NCBI GenBank assembly: GCA_964035795.1 | Contig: OZ038324.1 | Span: 1,257,524 to 1,321,523 of the forward strand | Origin: Pterobdella sp. o SKG-2022 | Taxonomy: Eukaryota; Annelida; Clitellata; Hirudinida; Piscicolidae | DNA length: 64,000 nucleotides | Direction: 5' to 3' | Shown: positions 1 to 11,345 of the stretch, piece after piece | Layout of the letters: the number at the start of each line of letters is the position of its first letter | How positions within the stretch are numbered: the stretch's first letter is position 1 | The notes under the pieces: model-generated | Databases searched by the model: none | What the model saw: only the letters and a program-made list of their open reading frames with translations | Told to the model about the DNA's origin: nothing | Position numbers and translations under genes: made by a program

Positions 1-201
1 TCAAAAAAGTATTTAAGATATTTTGAGTAAAGAAAATTATTATAATTATAAAAAATGTGACAGTCTGAAGGTATCTATCTTATAAATGCATGAAGCAGCC
101 AAAAGTTTCAAAGGCAGAAAAACACGATCGAACTTAACACACAAAACCACACATAACAAATATACCATACCATACCATACCACACACAACACCCGGTAAT
201 A

Positions 202-204
<3 letters not shown>

Positions 205-294
<90 letters not shown>
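205..294. repeat. (CA)n / (TG)n microsatellite touching a splice donor
   Basis: About 90 bases of nearly perfect CA repeat on the plus strand. On the minus strand it reads (TG)n and starts directly inside the donor of GRK exon 4, which ends at 298 with the intron opening gtggtgtgtg. Confidence 0.97.
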
Positions 295-295
<1 letters not shown>

Positions 296-297
296 AC

Positions 298-3200
298 CTT
301 GGACAGGAATTGCTCACTGATGTTGTCACTCAGAGCCCTCCTGTCTTCAGCTGCTGCCACTTCGTACTCCGTCTGATGATGTGTTCAGATAATATTATTT
401 CATATTGTTTTCAATATTAGTTTTTATGGGTAAGTACTATAGATAAAGTTATAAAAAATAATATCTCTATGCTTTTATAAGTGATTTAATGATCCTCATG
501 AAACTTCCAAGCCCCCTTCCAAAAGTATCGTCTACTTCACCTGAGCATGACCCTCAGAAGCACATTTGAAGCATATGTATTTCCGACTTGCTGAATTTGT
601 TGAATGTCTGCAGGAAAGATATTAGGTCAAAAGACTAGAAACGAACTTGTATTGAACGAAAAAGAAAGACATGGTTTGTTTGTGCCTCCTTGATCGCTCA
701 AAAAGAAACTCTGACATCTAAGTGAACTGATTGGAACTCCATCTGACGAGGAAGAAAGATGAAATGATGCCTTGATCGAGGAGACAATGATTTCCTGTGC
801 CCATGCATCAATAATGAAGTTGCCAGAAGATCAGAGATGGGTTGTTGCTTACATAAGCCCAATTTGAGCCTTTTATCGCATGCTTTTGTTCTTGAAAGAG
901 CTTTATCGAATATTTCAGCGCATGCTCTTTAACATCTCAAAAAGGAGGTTATCAACAAAGCTCTGACGTCACCACTATTTCTGTTATTCATTCTTTTAGT
1001 GATTTTATTATTGATATTATTATTATTATCCCACTAATATTAATTTGATTTTTAACTTTTTAGAGACATCTTATGTATGTTTTATATAGTAATTATGTAT
1101 AGAACATCAATTTCGAGGGATGCATACATTTATTAGAAATTAAACTATAATTTTCAGTAAGTATGGTCTTACCACAAGACAAAAGCATTAAAAAAGCATT
1201 ATTTCAACATAAAAGCATTAGTGTTATTATTTACTTCATTCTCTTGTTATTAGTACCCTTTTAATTCTGTTAGTTTTCACTTTGTTATCAATTGCAATTC
1301 TCATGCTCTGCTTATCAACTTGATATTACTATTATAGATTTTTATTTTTCATAATAACTAAATGCATAATTAAGGGTATATTAAATTGATTTCATGGTGA
1401 GCTGATTGAAGCTGAAAAAACAGTCCGTATCAGTCAAACCGCTATATGTATCCCACTAAGTGAGGTAGATAGCAGTTATCCTTCACTGAACTTTATTGAA
1501 AAAAACCGAAAGATCAGTTTGTTTGTACTTGCTGTCAGAGTTCAAAGTTATCCAGGTTGTGAGAGAAAAGCAGTCTTAGACTACGAAAAAAAAATTGAAG
1601 CAGTTTAACGCCAATGCTCATAACCCAATTATATAATATTTTAACGGAAAAAACTTTTAAATGATTCATTATTCCACCATTGTTTCTCATGCAACATAAG
1701 CTAGCACCAAATGATAAGTAACCATGGCTTCAAGGAAGTCAAAGTATTTCTTGAGTTGATCGTTAAGTTGGCAAAACTGTTTGAAAAGCACTTTTCCAAT
1801 GGGTTGTTGGTCAACAATGTACTTGTAAGTGAGAGCTGGATGGTGGTGTGGTGAGAAATGGTGGTGCGGTTGGAGATGGTGGTGTGATGAGAAATGCGTG
1901 TTGAAGGATGATAATAACTTGAGTGCAATGGAGCAGTTAAAGCTATATAATACGTTGATATGAAAGACTTGACATAACAAGCCAAACTAACAAGAATCTT
2001 TGTGAAAATTTAATGAAGTTTTTTAACGTTTTTTACTTTTGAAATGTTTTCGAAATCACTTATTTTATGAATGAATGCCTTTTTTAAAACATTTCTCTCG
2101 TCCCTCTTCATTACATAACTCTCTTACACAGCTAGCTTTATCCAATGTCTCTGAAGTTTCTTTTAAAGCTGACCTGTTAAGTATTTATTTCTAAACTTAT
2201 CTAATAACTTCATCCCGCAAATTACTCTCACCATAGCTTTTTCTGTTCGTTTCAAAACATCTTACTCAATTTTTTAAGAAATAAAACCTCACTCCCATGT
2301 AGCACTGTTGATCCAACACAGCTTGCATAAACTCCTTTTTTTATTTCGAACCACAAGCTCTTAGATAATAAAATATCACCACTTTTTTCAAGCATTGGTC
2401 ACTCTGCTCTGATTCATGTGGTCAACCTAGAATCTACTTTACTTCCCATTGCCTCAACACCATGGCATAAAAATTCTAAAGTTTGTTGAACTAGGGCAAA
2501 CTACTTTTACATTCCAAACATGCAAAATCCTTAGAAAACTTTCGGAATTTTTGCCCACCTAGTATAGGTTTAGGAATTACACTTAGAGTGAGTTAACCAT
2601 CACTTTCTCACAGCAAACTCCACATGGGTCTACTTTACTTTTCTGCATTTCCTGTACTACACCACTTATCAAGACTAATCTTTGAAACAGCCTCAGTTTC
2701 ATCATAAATTCTCATAGCCACATGTACCAAAACCTTTAGAGCCTCTTACTTCATTATAGTCCCTTCCATAATTTTTCCCACCAGCCTATCAAAAGATTCT
2801 CTAGGTCTACCAAACAAATAATAAATTAGCTTTGGAAAAATTGTGCATTGTTAAAGGTATGTGCTTGTTGCCCACTAAAGCTTGGAATGTTCACTTGTAT
2901 CTCTATACTCTCCTGAAGTTTTTTCAAAACAAATACAGCCCTTCAACAGATAAAATATCTGATGTTTCATCATCCTAGCTGATGATGATAATTTTTTTCA
3001 AAATCCTTTTTTAAATAAATAGGGCTTCACATGCTATTCTCTATATTCATATACTTTTCATAAACTGCTTTTTGTTTACGAAAGCCCAAACTTCCTTGTA
3101 ATTCACTTCCTCTTCTTTCTTATCTTTAGGAAACTCATATACATTCTTAGAATTTTGCTGAAACATATCTAAATCTTCCTGTTTCCCTTCTTATAACTGT

Positions 3201-4181
3201 AGTCATGACTTTTTTAGCTGGTCTTTTCATTTTCCTATATTTATTATCTTTGCTTCATTTTCATACCAATTTCTATAGGCATTTTTATTTTTGCAATAGT
3301 TTACTCACATTTTTCACTTCCCACTTTTTTTACTTTTATTTTACTCAAATTTTCATTCACCATTTTTTTTACTTTTATTTTTACTAAACTTTTTCATTCA
3401 CCAACAGGCATCACCCTTCTCTGTCCTACTTTTTATTTGTATATTATAATCCAACACATTCATAACAGTAGCTATTTAATTTGTGATAACTCAAACATTA
3501 TTGGCAGTGTTTTAAGATAAATCATATATTCCGACTCATTAGTAAATTATCCAAGATGATGTTTGAATTTTAATAGTATCCTTTAATATTATTGAGTAGA
3601 AAATTCAAATAAGCTGTGATATCTTGTTTAATTCTTACAAAAAGTATTTAAAAAACTTTTGATATTTTATTGAACTACACAGTTTTGAGAAAAAAATCTT
3701 CCATCATCAAGTATGTAAATATCATGGAGGGTTTAAAATAAGTTGGTCTCGTTTAAAAATTAAATGAAAATTTACAATAATTAAAGAATAATTTTCAAAT
3801 CATTTACAAATAATCAAAATTAAATTTATATAAATACTTGCTTCAAGTTTCAAGCACAGTGAGAAAGAGCTGAAAGAGAATATAGTTACTCACGCAACTC
3901 ATCTTTGAGGTACAGGCAAGTAGAAATGTGAGGAAAAGCCAGTAATTGTTTCCATCGTTTGCTTTTGCCTTTGTTTTTGCTGTCTGTTCCGGCTGTCAAT
4001 ATTTAAATTCATTTTTGTAACTTGTTTTTTTATTTTTAATCCATTTGATGTTTTTGAAGTGACTGTACACATTAAATGTTGAAAATATTAAATAAACAAC
4101 TTCAATTTAATTAAAAACAATTCTGAAACCTTCTCTAGCTTTTAAATACACAGTGTTGGCTACAATGTTTTCAAGCTCCAT
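298..4181 (-). CDS. GRK: G-protein-coupled receptor kinase, GRK4/5/6 type, 5' part (continues beyond the left edge)
   Basis: Protein kinase that phosphorylates activated G-protein-coupled receptors at the plasma membrane. Four coding exons on the minus strand: 4181-4130, 3992-3894, 1835-1723 and 372-298, joined in phases 1, 1 and 0. Exon 1 begins MELENIVANTVYLKARE, nearly identical to the amphipathic N-terminus of vertebrate GRK5/6 that contacts the receptor. Exon 2 holds the basic stretch GKSKRWKQLLAFPHIS (lipid-binding region and start of the RGS-homology domain). Exon 3 carries VDQQPIGKVLFKQFC and exon 4 continues with EYEV, both standard RGS-homology sequence. Every border is canonical (donors gtttca, gtgagt, gttact, gtggtg). 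The kinase domain is outside the window. Intron 2 contains a LINE remnant, intron 3 a dispersed repeat, and the intron after exon 4 opens with a long TG microsatellite. Family membership is very sure; the exact subtype is inferred from the N-terminus. Confidence 0.92.
1064..1188 (+). repeat. Dispersed repeat, copy 1 (partner at 44237-44353)
   Basis: A segment of about 120 bases aligns, with mismatches and small gaps, to 44237-44353 in the same orientation. Shared landmarks in order are agagacat, tttatatag, aacatcaattt, catttatt and taagtatgg. It lies in intron 3 of the GRK gene; the partner is in a kinesin light chain intron. It looks like an old non-coding interspersed element. I do not recognise the family. 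Confidence 0.6.
2040..2960 (-). mobile_element. Degraded LINE, 3' part of reverse transcriptase ORF
   Basis: Minus-strand translation in shifting frames gives a recognisable LINE post-RT region: GVYASCVGSTVLHGSEV (family pattern Y-x-S-C-V-R-S-x-x-L-Y-G-S-E), then KLW and a cysteine-glycine segment, then MKRDERNVLKKAF, matching the usual HVMRRDxxNVLRRAL. Similar C-terminal sequence occurs at 46374-46688. Many stops and shifts make it dead. It sits in intron 2 of the GRK gene, in the same orientation as the gene. Confidence 0.6.
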
Positions 4182-5289
4182 TATAATCCAAGGATTATAA
4201 TCTTAAAATAAAACTATTCGAAATTTTTAATTTTTCATGTTGAGGTATTTTTCAAATCATAATTTCTGTCTTTGTTCATAACCTAACCAGTTTGTTTATT
4301 TTAAATACGAATCCTCTCTAAAATATAGTACGATCTTCCGAAGCGCTTAGTATTAAACTTTTATCCAAATACAAAATCAAATTTTGAATTATGTTACATA
4401 ATCTCAATCCCATTAGCATAATTTTATGTAACAGGTTTTTAAGTTGATTGTAAAAGCTGAAAAAAGTTTAAACACAAAGATTGAAGTCAATTTTGTCATT
4501 TTCTCTTTTCGAATCATCAAACCCCTTTAGTCATTCAAAATGGAGTGGGTACACTCATAACGATAACAATTATTTGTGATTGAAATGGTACAGGGATTTT
4601 TGGGATGGTCATTGTGCGTTGGTTTTTATGAACCTTATTTTAGCTTTCGATATTTTGAACATAGAATTTCTGATCCTTTTTTGGTTTGCTCTCATCCAAC
4701 ACAATGTACTCAGTTTGTCAAATGAGTCTCATTAATAGTTTATATCTCAGAACCCTGTTTTTGAACAATCTTTTTTCACCTTCATGCTTTCATGGTTTGC
4801 TCTTATTTTTTTAGAGTCTATTATTTAAGCCGAAATTCAGTTTTTATAAAAAATCTAATTTTACTTTTAGCTACTTGACCTCTCAGATAATAAGTAAATG
4901 TTTATGAGTGCATATCTAAACTATTAAACTTAAGAGTAATTTCACATCTTTATCAACAGCAAGGTTTCCGACCATATTTCTCTAGTTTTATTACTGCGAC
5001 TTTCACCTCTTTTCCAAAAAGAAAAAGCTCAAAAAATTGTTAATTTCTGTTGTTTTGAGCAAAATACCGATGGTTCTAATCGATAACAGTTTAACTGGAT
5101 AGTTAACAAGCAAACACTTAACGAACCAACCAAATACTGACTGTTGAATCTCTTATACCTCTGAATTTGTCATATCTCTATTTCCCTTCACATTATCGTT
5201 CTTGAAATGTCCTTCTTATAATGTATGATATCTTATATAAATCTTTTTTTCAAAATTTTTGTTTTTCTCAATTATTTTACTTCCCAAGC
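4182..5289. other. AT-rich spacer upstream of the GRK gene
   Basis: No recognisable exon, RNA gene or transposon sequence on either strand. It must include the GRK promoter and 5' UTR (just right of 4181), but I see no convincing TATA box or other defined element. Confidence 0.5.
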
Positions 5290-8200
5290 GTGATGGCGAA
5301 GACGTGACTGGCCAGCATTGGATGAGGGTTTGCAAGAAAGTTTACTATCACGAAACCAACATCTTAATGAAAACTAATATGCAATGATTGCACGCCAAAA
5401 TGACAAAAGCGCTATGTGACATACTGCAGCCAAACGAGTGGACAACGGTAGCAGTCCGACTTAAGAAACCACCTCTAAGCGATGTCAGGTTCAACGAAAA
5501 GCTTTTAGAAACAATGAGATACTACCGGTTTTTTATTATGTCTAAATTCTGCGGTCTGCTTCTAGACCACAATTCTACAGAACTCTTACGGAAACGCATT
5601 TGTGCACGAGACATGGGAAGCAATCTCGGCCCATCTCAGCCCTGCAGAGATTGCGGTCAAAAAACCATGTCAACGGCACTACAGTGTACACGATGCAGAC
5701 GCCATTTCTATCAAAAATGTAGCGGACTATCGAGAACGGAGGTGGCAGTCGAAGAGAAGCCAATGATAACCATTGTCAGCGATGCTGCCAGCCAACAATA
5801 TCAGTCCTTTTGTGTACCAAATGCTTAGAAAGCTTTCGATTAGAGCAAAACAGATAAGCTTGTAACTCGTACAAGCTCATTTTGGCTTCACAAATCTGTC
5901 ACGAAATGAACGAGAACGAGCCAAGCAAGGAGCAATGTTTTGAACATACTACCTTTGCCTTGCAGATGAAGATGACGACGATGATAATGACAAGAACGAA
6001 AATCAACACAATCTAAACAATCAAAAACAACGAAAACAACGCTTTGGGGACCGTCGACAACAAAAATATTTCAGCAACCGACATCTACTACAACAACAAC
6101 ATCTCATATATATTTATTTACACCCACTACGACAAAATCTCAACAACCGACATCTACAGCAACACCTACAACGACGCGAATCATTTCCTGTCTCGGAGAA
6201 TAGTGCACAAGGAAATCTAGGATTCATCAACCACAACTATAACGACAACCATTTCACGTCACAACACAACAACAACACAACGAAGTCATGTAACAACACT
6301 GAATCATTATCTGATAACATTACCATGTCACCAAACTACAACACCACATCATTCTACAACAAAACCACATCGCCACACGACACTACCTTAGGAAGTTTTA
6401 AATCGGCGAGGGCACGAAAAACCTGGGTGGAATGGAGATTACGCAATATCGAAAAGAACCCAGAATCTCAACAAGGGAGAAGCAGGAGAAAATACAAGAG
6501 ACGTGTGAAGAGAAGAGAAAAACATAGACAGGATAAAAATGTGGCAAGGCAGGGAGATGAAAATTGGTACTTGGAATGTGCAACGAGCCAACCTGACGGG
6601 GAGTCGTTTCGGCTTCATCACCCAAAAAAGCATAAAAGAAGACTGGGATTTGGGGTTGGTTACAGAAATTGATGCGCGTTCAGAGAGCCTGCGTGAGTAC
6701 CATCACCAGAAGAAAGATCGCCTCCTGGTTCACTCGAAAAAGGTTGGAGTGTTAATGAACCTAGATGCTTTCAACATCTGGAACAAGCAAGGAAGAAAAT
6801 AGTTGATCACTGACAGATTGGTCTTGGTGAAGATAGATAATGTTAATTACATATCAACTTACTTCCCGGTACAAGGGTCAGAAGGTTACGAGCAGACTCT
6901 CCAAGAGATACGCAACATCCTAGAAACAATCATCCACGGTCAAGCAAAGAACGAAGTGGTTATCATTGGTGGAGATTTTAAAGCGAAAATTGGTACAGGG
7001 AATGAGAACAATGGGCATGTCTACCACCAATCAACAGGGTCGGGAACTCCTAGACTGGTTAACAGAGAACGATCTATGCTGGGTGAATTCTTTCTATACT
7101 CACTCCGGAAGAGGAACGTGGAGACATACAGGCTCGGGACAGTGATATGTACCTAAATGAGGGTTTCAAAAAGAGGTGGGAAGAGAAAACAAAAAATAAC
7201 AGAAAGATGCCGAGAAGATCGAACATTGTCTGGGAAGAACTGTGGAACAAAGACAAGAGAGATGATTTCAAGGTGAAGACGGGAAATATCGAAATACTGC
7301 AGACTGGCAACGTTTTCAAGGACTGGAAAAAGGTGGAAAAGGGAGTGGTGCTTACGGCAGAACAAGTTTGTGGTATCAAGAAGAGACAAACCAACGATTG
7401 GCTGGCGGGTCACATGGAGGAGCTCCAGAAACTGATAGAGGAGAGAAAAGAAGCCTTATGAGTCCGTAACGAGCAAAAACGGCTGTATAATTTGAATCAG
7501 TCTATGAGGAATGAACAGGCATTCAACTACGCTGTGGAGCATCTTAAGACAGCGAGGAACCGACACCGACGATGTCTCAGAGCATGGGAAAACCAGTGGT
7601 GGCAAAACATGGCGATGGAATGTAGAGAGGCCCAGCTCAAAGGCAACATCGGTCAAAGGTATAGCATTCTGGGCCGACTACAGCTGCGTGGGACGAACCA
7701 GAACAACAGCAAAAGCTCCCTCCTGTTCAGCGAAAAAGAGTTCAAAAAACACCTGGAGGCTCTACGGAAGGATCGTTTCGAGAACTCCGAAGAAGAGATG
7801 GTTGAAGCGGTAAACAAGTGTGTGAGACCGCAGGATAACGAAATATTAGAAGAGGCAAATACCAAGCTCACACGTAACCCGACCAATGCTGAAATCGAAC
7901 TCACTTCAAAAGAAATGCGGGATGGAGCTCTTGGGGATGACGGTATGTGCTTGAGATACATCAAGCTCGCAGCTCCAGCAATTAAGAGCAAGCTATATGT
8001 GGTAATAAAGGGTATGCATGAACACCGCGCATGGAAATGGGATGAAACGATGAAGTCTGGCAACATACTTCCTCTATTCAAGAAAGGTGACAAACGAGAT
8101 AAAAATAACTACCGGGGTATTTGCCTCTAACCTTTTACAAGCAGAGTACTGGCAAAAAAAATAGCAAAGAGACTTCGGGACTGGGCTGAGAAGGTGGGAG

Positions 8201-10040
8201 TATTGGATGAGAATCAAGCAGGATTTCGACAGAATCGATCAACAGCCGACGCGACACAGGCCTTCATACGACTTCAGCAAGACGAGTTAAAGTGCCAGAC
8301 CTGCGTGGGTGACCGCATGAGCGAGACTGAAACCAAGATAGTCCTATTGGATCTAAGGAAAGCATACCCAAGAGTCAATAAACCCACACTGTGGAGGCTG
8401 CTAAAACATTACAACATGCCTGACTCGTTCATTGACAAACTGAAGGATCTTCACGAGTTTACTGCATACAAGGTGAAAGGCAGCACATCAGATAGCAGCA
8501 CCTTCTACCCCCAGAGAGGCCTTCGTGAAGGTTGTGCATCCTCACCGATACTTTTCAATATTTATAACCAGGCACCAATCAGGACATACCAACAGAAAAA
8601 AGAGGAAGCGGCGAAGATGCGACGCCGAGAGGCTGAAGTGAAGTGGTCATGGAGATCTTGACATGAGTTTTCCCCAAAACAAAACGTAAACAAGTACTCT
8701 AAAGAAAACAACAAAATGCACCTCACGGAGTCGCTATTCGCAGTTGACACCACAGTGATTGGAAAAGCGCGCGAGATAGATGAGGCGAACCAGGTTATGA
8801 AAGAAGGTTTAGCGTTGTTTGAGGAGAGAACGAATGATGCCAAGGAGGCAAGAGCCAGGTTAGGAACAATGGAAGCAAACAACATCAGAATGCTCGGAGT
8901 ATACCTCGGTAGAAAAGAGGACATTTTCCAACGATTGAGAAGAGGGGCACTGATTTTTGCTAGGATAAGGAAGCGTTTCACCAAAAGTCGACTAAGAGAA
9001 CACAGGCTTTATTACTGGATACATGTGTAGAAAGCACTATGCTTTTCAACTGTAATACAAAACCGTTCTACAAGTCAGAAGTGAAACAACTGCAAAAAGC
9101 AATGGACAGGAGGTATAGATTGATATGGGGTAGTGGTAACAAGGAGCCGCTAAGGGAAATGGAGAAGAAACATCTGAACATGTGGGACGTAAGACGCCAA
9201 CTTGGAGTAGAGATCATTGGTACTAAAATAGAAATAGCTCACCTCAGGCGCATAGGCCATGTTTTGCGTCTACCCGACGACAAATTGGTAAAGAGAATGG
9301 TACTAGGTTGGAATGCCGAACTGGAGGGTCTCACAAAAGCAAGAAGAAGACAACAGACGACACTCAGCTACTGGCGCAAACTCCTAACTGATGCAGCAAT
9401 CCACATGAGAACCTGCAAAAATTAGTCACAGATCGCAAAAGATGGAACTCCTCCGAGGTCAACAATCGAAGGAAGTGGCTGAAAATGTACGAATGTCAGC
9501 AAGGACACCAGAATAGTGAAAATCGACGTCTTTCTGGCAGAGAAACACAACACGTGCCTGTGACACATTCAACCACTGAATTCACATGTGAGGCAGAAGG
9601 GTGTGGCAAAACTTGCAAAAGCAAAGCAGGTCTGGCGATACATAAGAAAAGAATGCACAAGATGATGCAAACGCCAATTGAAATAACCTGTGCACACTGT
9701 CGAAGGATCTTCAACCAAGAAACGACTTGGAAAAACCATCAAAAAACGTGTAAAGGAGAAGAGGTTGATGGCAAGAGGTTCAAATGTGGAGTGTGTAGGC
9801 TCTGGAGAAATAAGGCAAATTGGGCTAGACACATGAGAACACATAACAATACACCAGTACACCAAAACACACCTACACCAGCAAAAACATACAGAAAAAA
9901 AACAAAGCAATGCCAAAACTGTCAACGTATACTGTCAGCCACGAACATGGCTAGCCATATGCGGACATGCCAATAACCTCCCTAAGTCGGGTCTCTCATG
10001 CTTCTTAATGATGCAATAAAAGAGAAGACAAGACAAGAAG
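5290..10040 (+). mobile_element. Zinc-finger LINE (APE endonuclease + RT + C2H2 fingers), broken
   Basis: A nearly full-length non-LTR retrotransposon in several frames. In order: an N-terminal PHD-like finger (5634-5760, CRDC...CTRC...H...C) preceded by a decayed 2A motif; an APE-type endonuclease with GTWNVQ at about 6563 and the catalytic patch IIGGDF at about 6965; a reverse transcriptase split over 7900-8760 with QAGFRQNRS, LDLRKAYPRV, RGLREGCASSP and a mutated catalytic box (FAVDTT in place of FADDT); a post-RT region at 9039-9425; and four Cys/His fingers at 9590-9970. The 3' tail around 10005-10040 (aataaaagag, then gacaagacaagaag) recurs at 57056-57110, which helps fix the 3' end. 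In-frame stops (for example at 6800 and 8128) and frameshifts show it is inactive. The clade is uncertain. Confidence 0.88.
6539..9976 (+). pseudogene. Broken endonuclease / reverse transcriptase / zinc-finger polyprotein of the LINE
   Basis: Remnant of the main open frame. Segments: 6539-7156 endonuclease (one internal stop at 6800-6802), 7147-8130 linker and start of RT, 8194-8661 RT core, 8716-9030 RT box and thumb, 9039-9425 C-terminal RT region (GHVLRLPDD), 9485-9976 zinc fingers. The fingers follow the patterns C-x4-C-x12-H-x4-H, C-x2-C-x12-H-x3-C, C-x2-C-x12-H-x3-H and C-x2-C-x12-H-x3-C, which fits a nucleic-acid-binding tail. The RT active site reads FAVDT, so one of the two metal-binding aspartates is lost. 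At least three frame changes separate the pieces. Confidence 0.85.
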
Positions 10041-10089
10041 ACGATGAAAACAAAACAGAAGATAAAGATGACAATGATTATGAAATAAT

Positions 10090-11345
10090 GATCCAAGTGA
10101 TGAAATGGTGCCCAAAGTGTAAAACGCAAGAAAAATGCCTCCAAAACCAATACAGCGATTGCGGCCCACCACATCACTTTGTATGCAAAGGTTTAACAAA
10201 AACCCAGAGAAAGGAGGTCAGAAATAAGCGCCGAAAGTAGAGTTACTGCCAAAAACAAGTAGTAGTGCCAAAAAAGACCAAATAAGACCATTCTCATCTC
10301 CGAGCTCTTCAGAAGCCATTGGTGCAACAGTCCAAGCCCAGTTGATTAAAGCATCTTTCACACTGCTTGAAAGAAGCTGGTGTTTGAAACGCAAAAGTCG
10401 CATCCACCGTAGTGCTCGTTGGGTCAAATGTAGCTAGTGGAAAAGCTCATTCTACATCCAATGAATGTCAATGATGGGAAGTCAAGCAGCTGTGTACTTC
10501 CAAACTACTGAGTGGCCTTGTCCTAGGTGCCGACTACAAAATAGCCTAACTTGACGACGATGCCGACAGTGTACTTGTTCATCCAAATATATATTCCAAA
10601 CAGGCAGACGATCACCCTTTCCAATTGATATTCACCTTCAGAAAATTCTCACTTCCTGCAACGAATAAGTTTCACATGGTGGTCTTTCAACCAGAAATCA
10701 ATGAAAGCGAAGTGATATGTGTAGATATAAATGCCCACAACAAAATATGGGACCAAAGTGACCTCCCAGGTGAAAGAAGAGACAAACTGGCAGAGACCAT
10801 CAGAGAAACAGAGGGTGATTTTCTCAACAATGTGGAAAGCACCACGTGTCAAAACCCGGCCACTGGCAACCCTTTCTTCAGACGTTACTATTGCCCACAA
10901 TGGCTCAAACCACCGCTGTGACTGCGTCCCACTAGACTCTCTTTCTCAAAACGACTAGTGTGGGACTGGGAAAAGAAAGGCTTCGATGCAACCGACAAAA
11001 CATCATAAAAGCCATCTACATATTTTACTCCGCCATACTCACTACCGCAAGACAACATATTGGCATGTCTGCTGTCAGTTGGAAAACGAAAGAAATAGCC
11101 CAAGCCGAAGCTACCAGAGATGCTGAGAAAGCATTCTTTGGCATTCAATAAGCAAAGTAAAAAAAGTTACGACAAATAACAGAATTATGGAAGAAGAAAA
11201 TCATGAAGGAGAAGGGAGAAAAGAGATGTGGTTGACCCTTCGAAATCTCCTTGGGAGCCAGACCACTTACTCAAGTCGTATCATCTCTGAAAACGGCACT
11301 AACTATGTAAGCTCAAAGCAAAAGACAACTATTGTTGATATCGTG
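10090..11345 (+). mobile_element. Jockey-like LINE fragment (finger domain and endonuclease)
   Basis: Starts right after the tail of the preceding LINE. A finger-like segment at about 10105-10190 (CPKC...C...HHFVC) and a second CPRC at about 10520 precede an endonuclease remnant at 10690-10880. That remnant reads ICVDINAHNKIWDQ and later CQNPATGNPF, the pattern jockey-type endonucleases show as GDFNAHHxxW ... RQNPATG. A further stretch to about 11340 (WKTKEIAQAEA) looks like the post-endonuclease linker. No reverse transcriptase follows, so it is truncated. Confidence 0.6.

Noticed and set aside
46..360. Open frames with alternating Cys-Val
   Set aside because: Translation of the TG microsatellite; only 298-372 is coding, as GRK exon 4.
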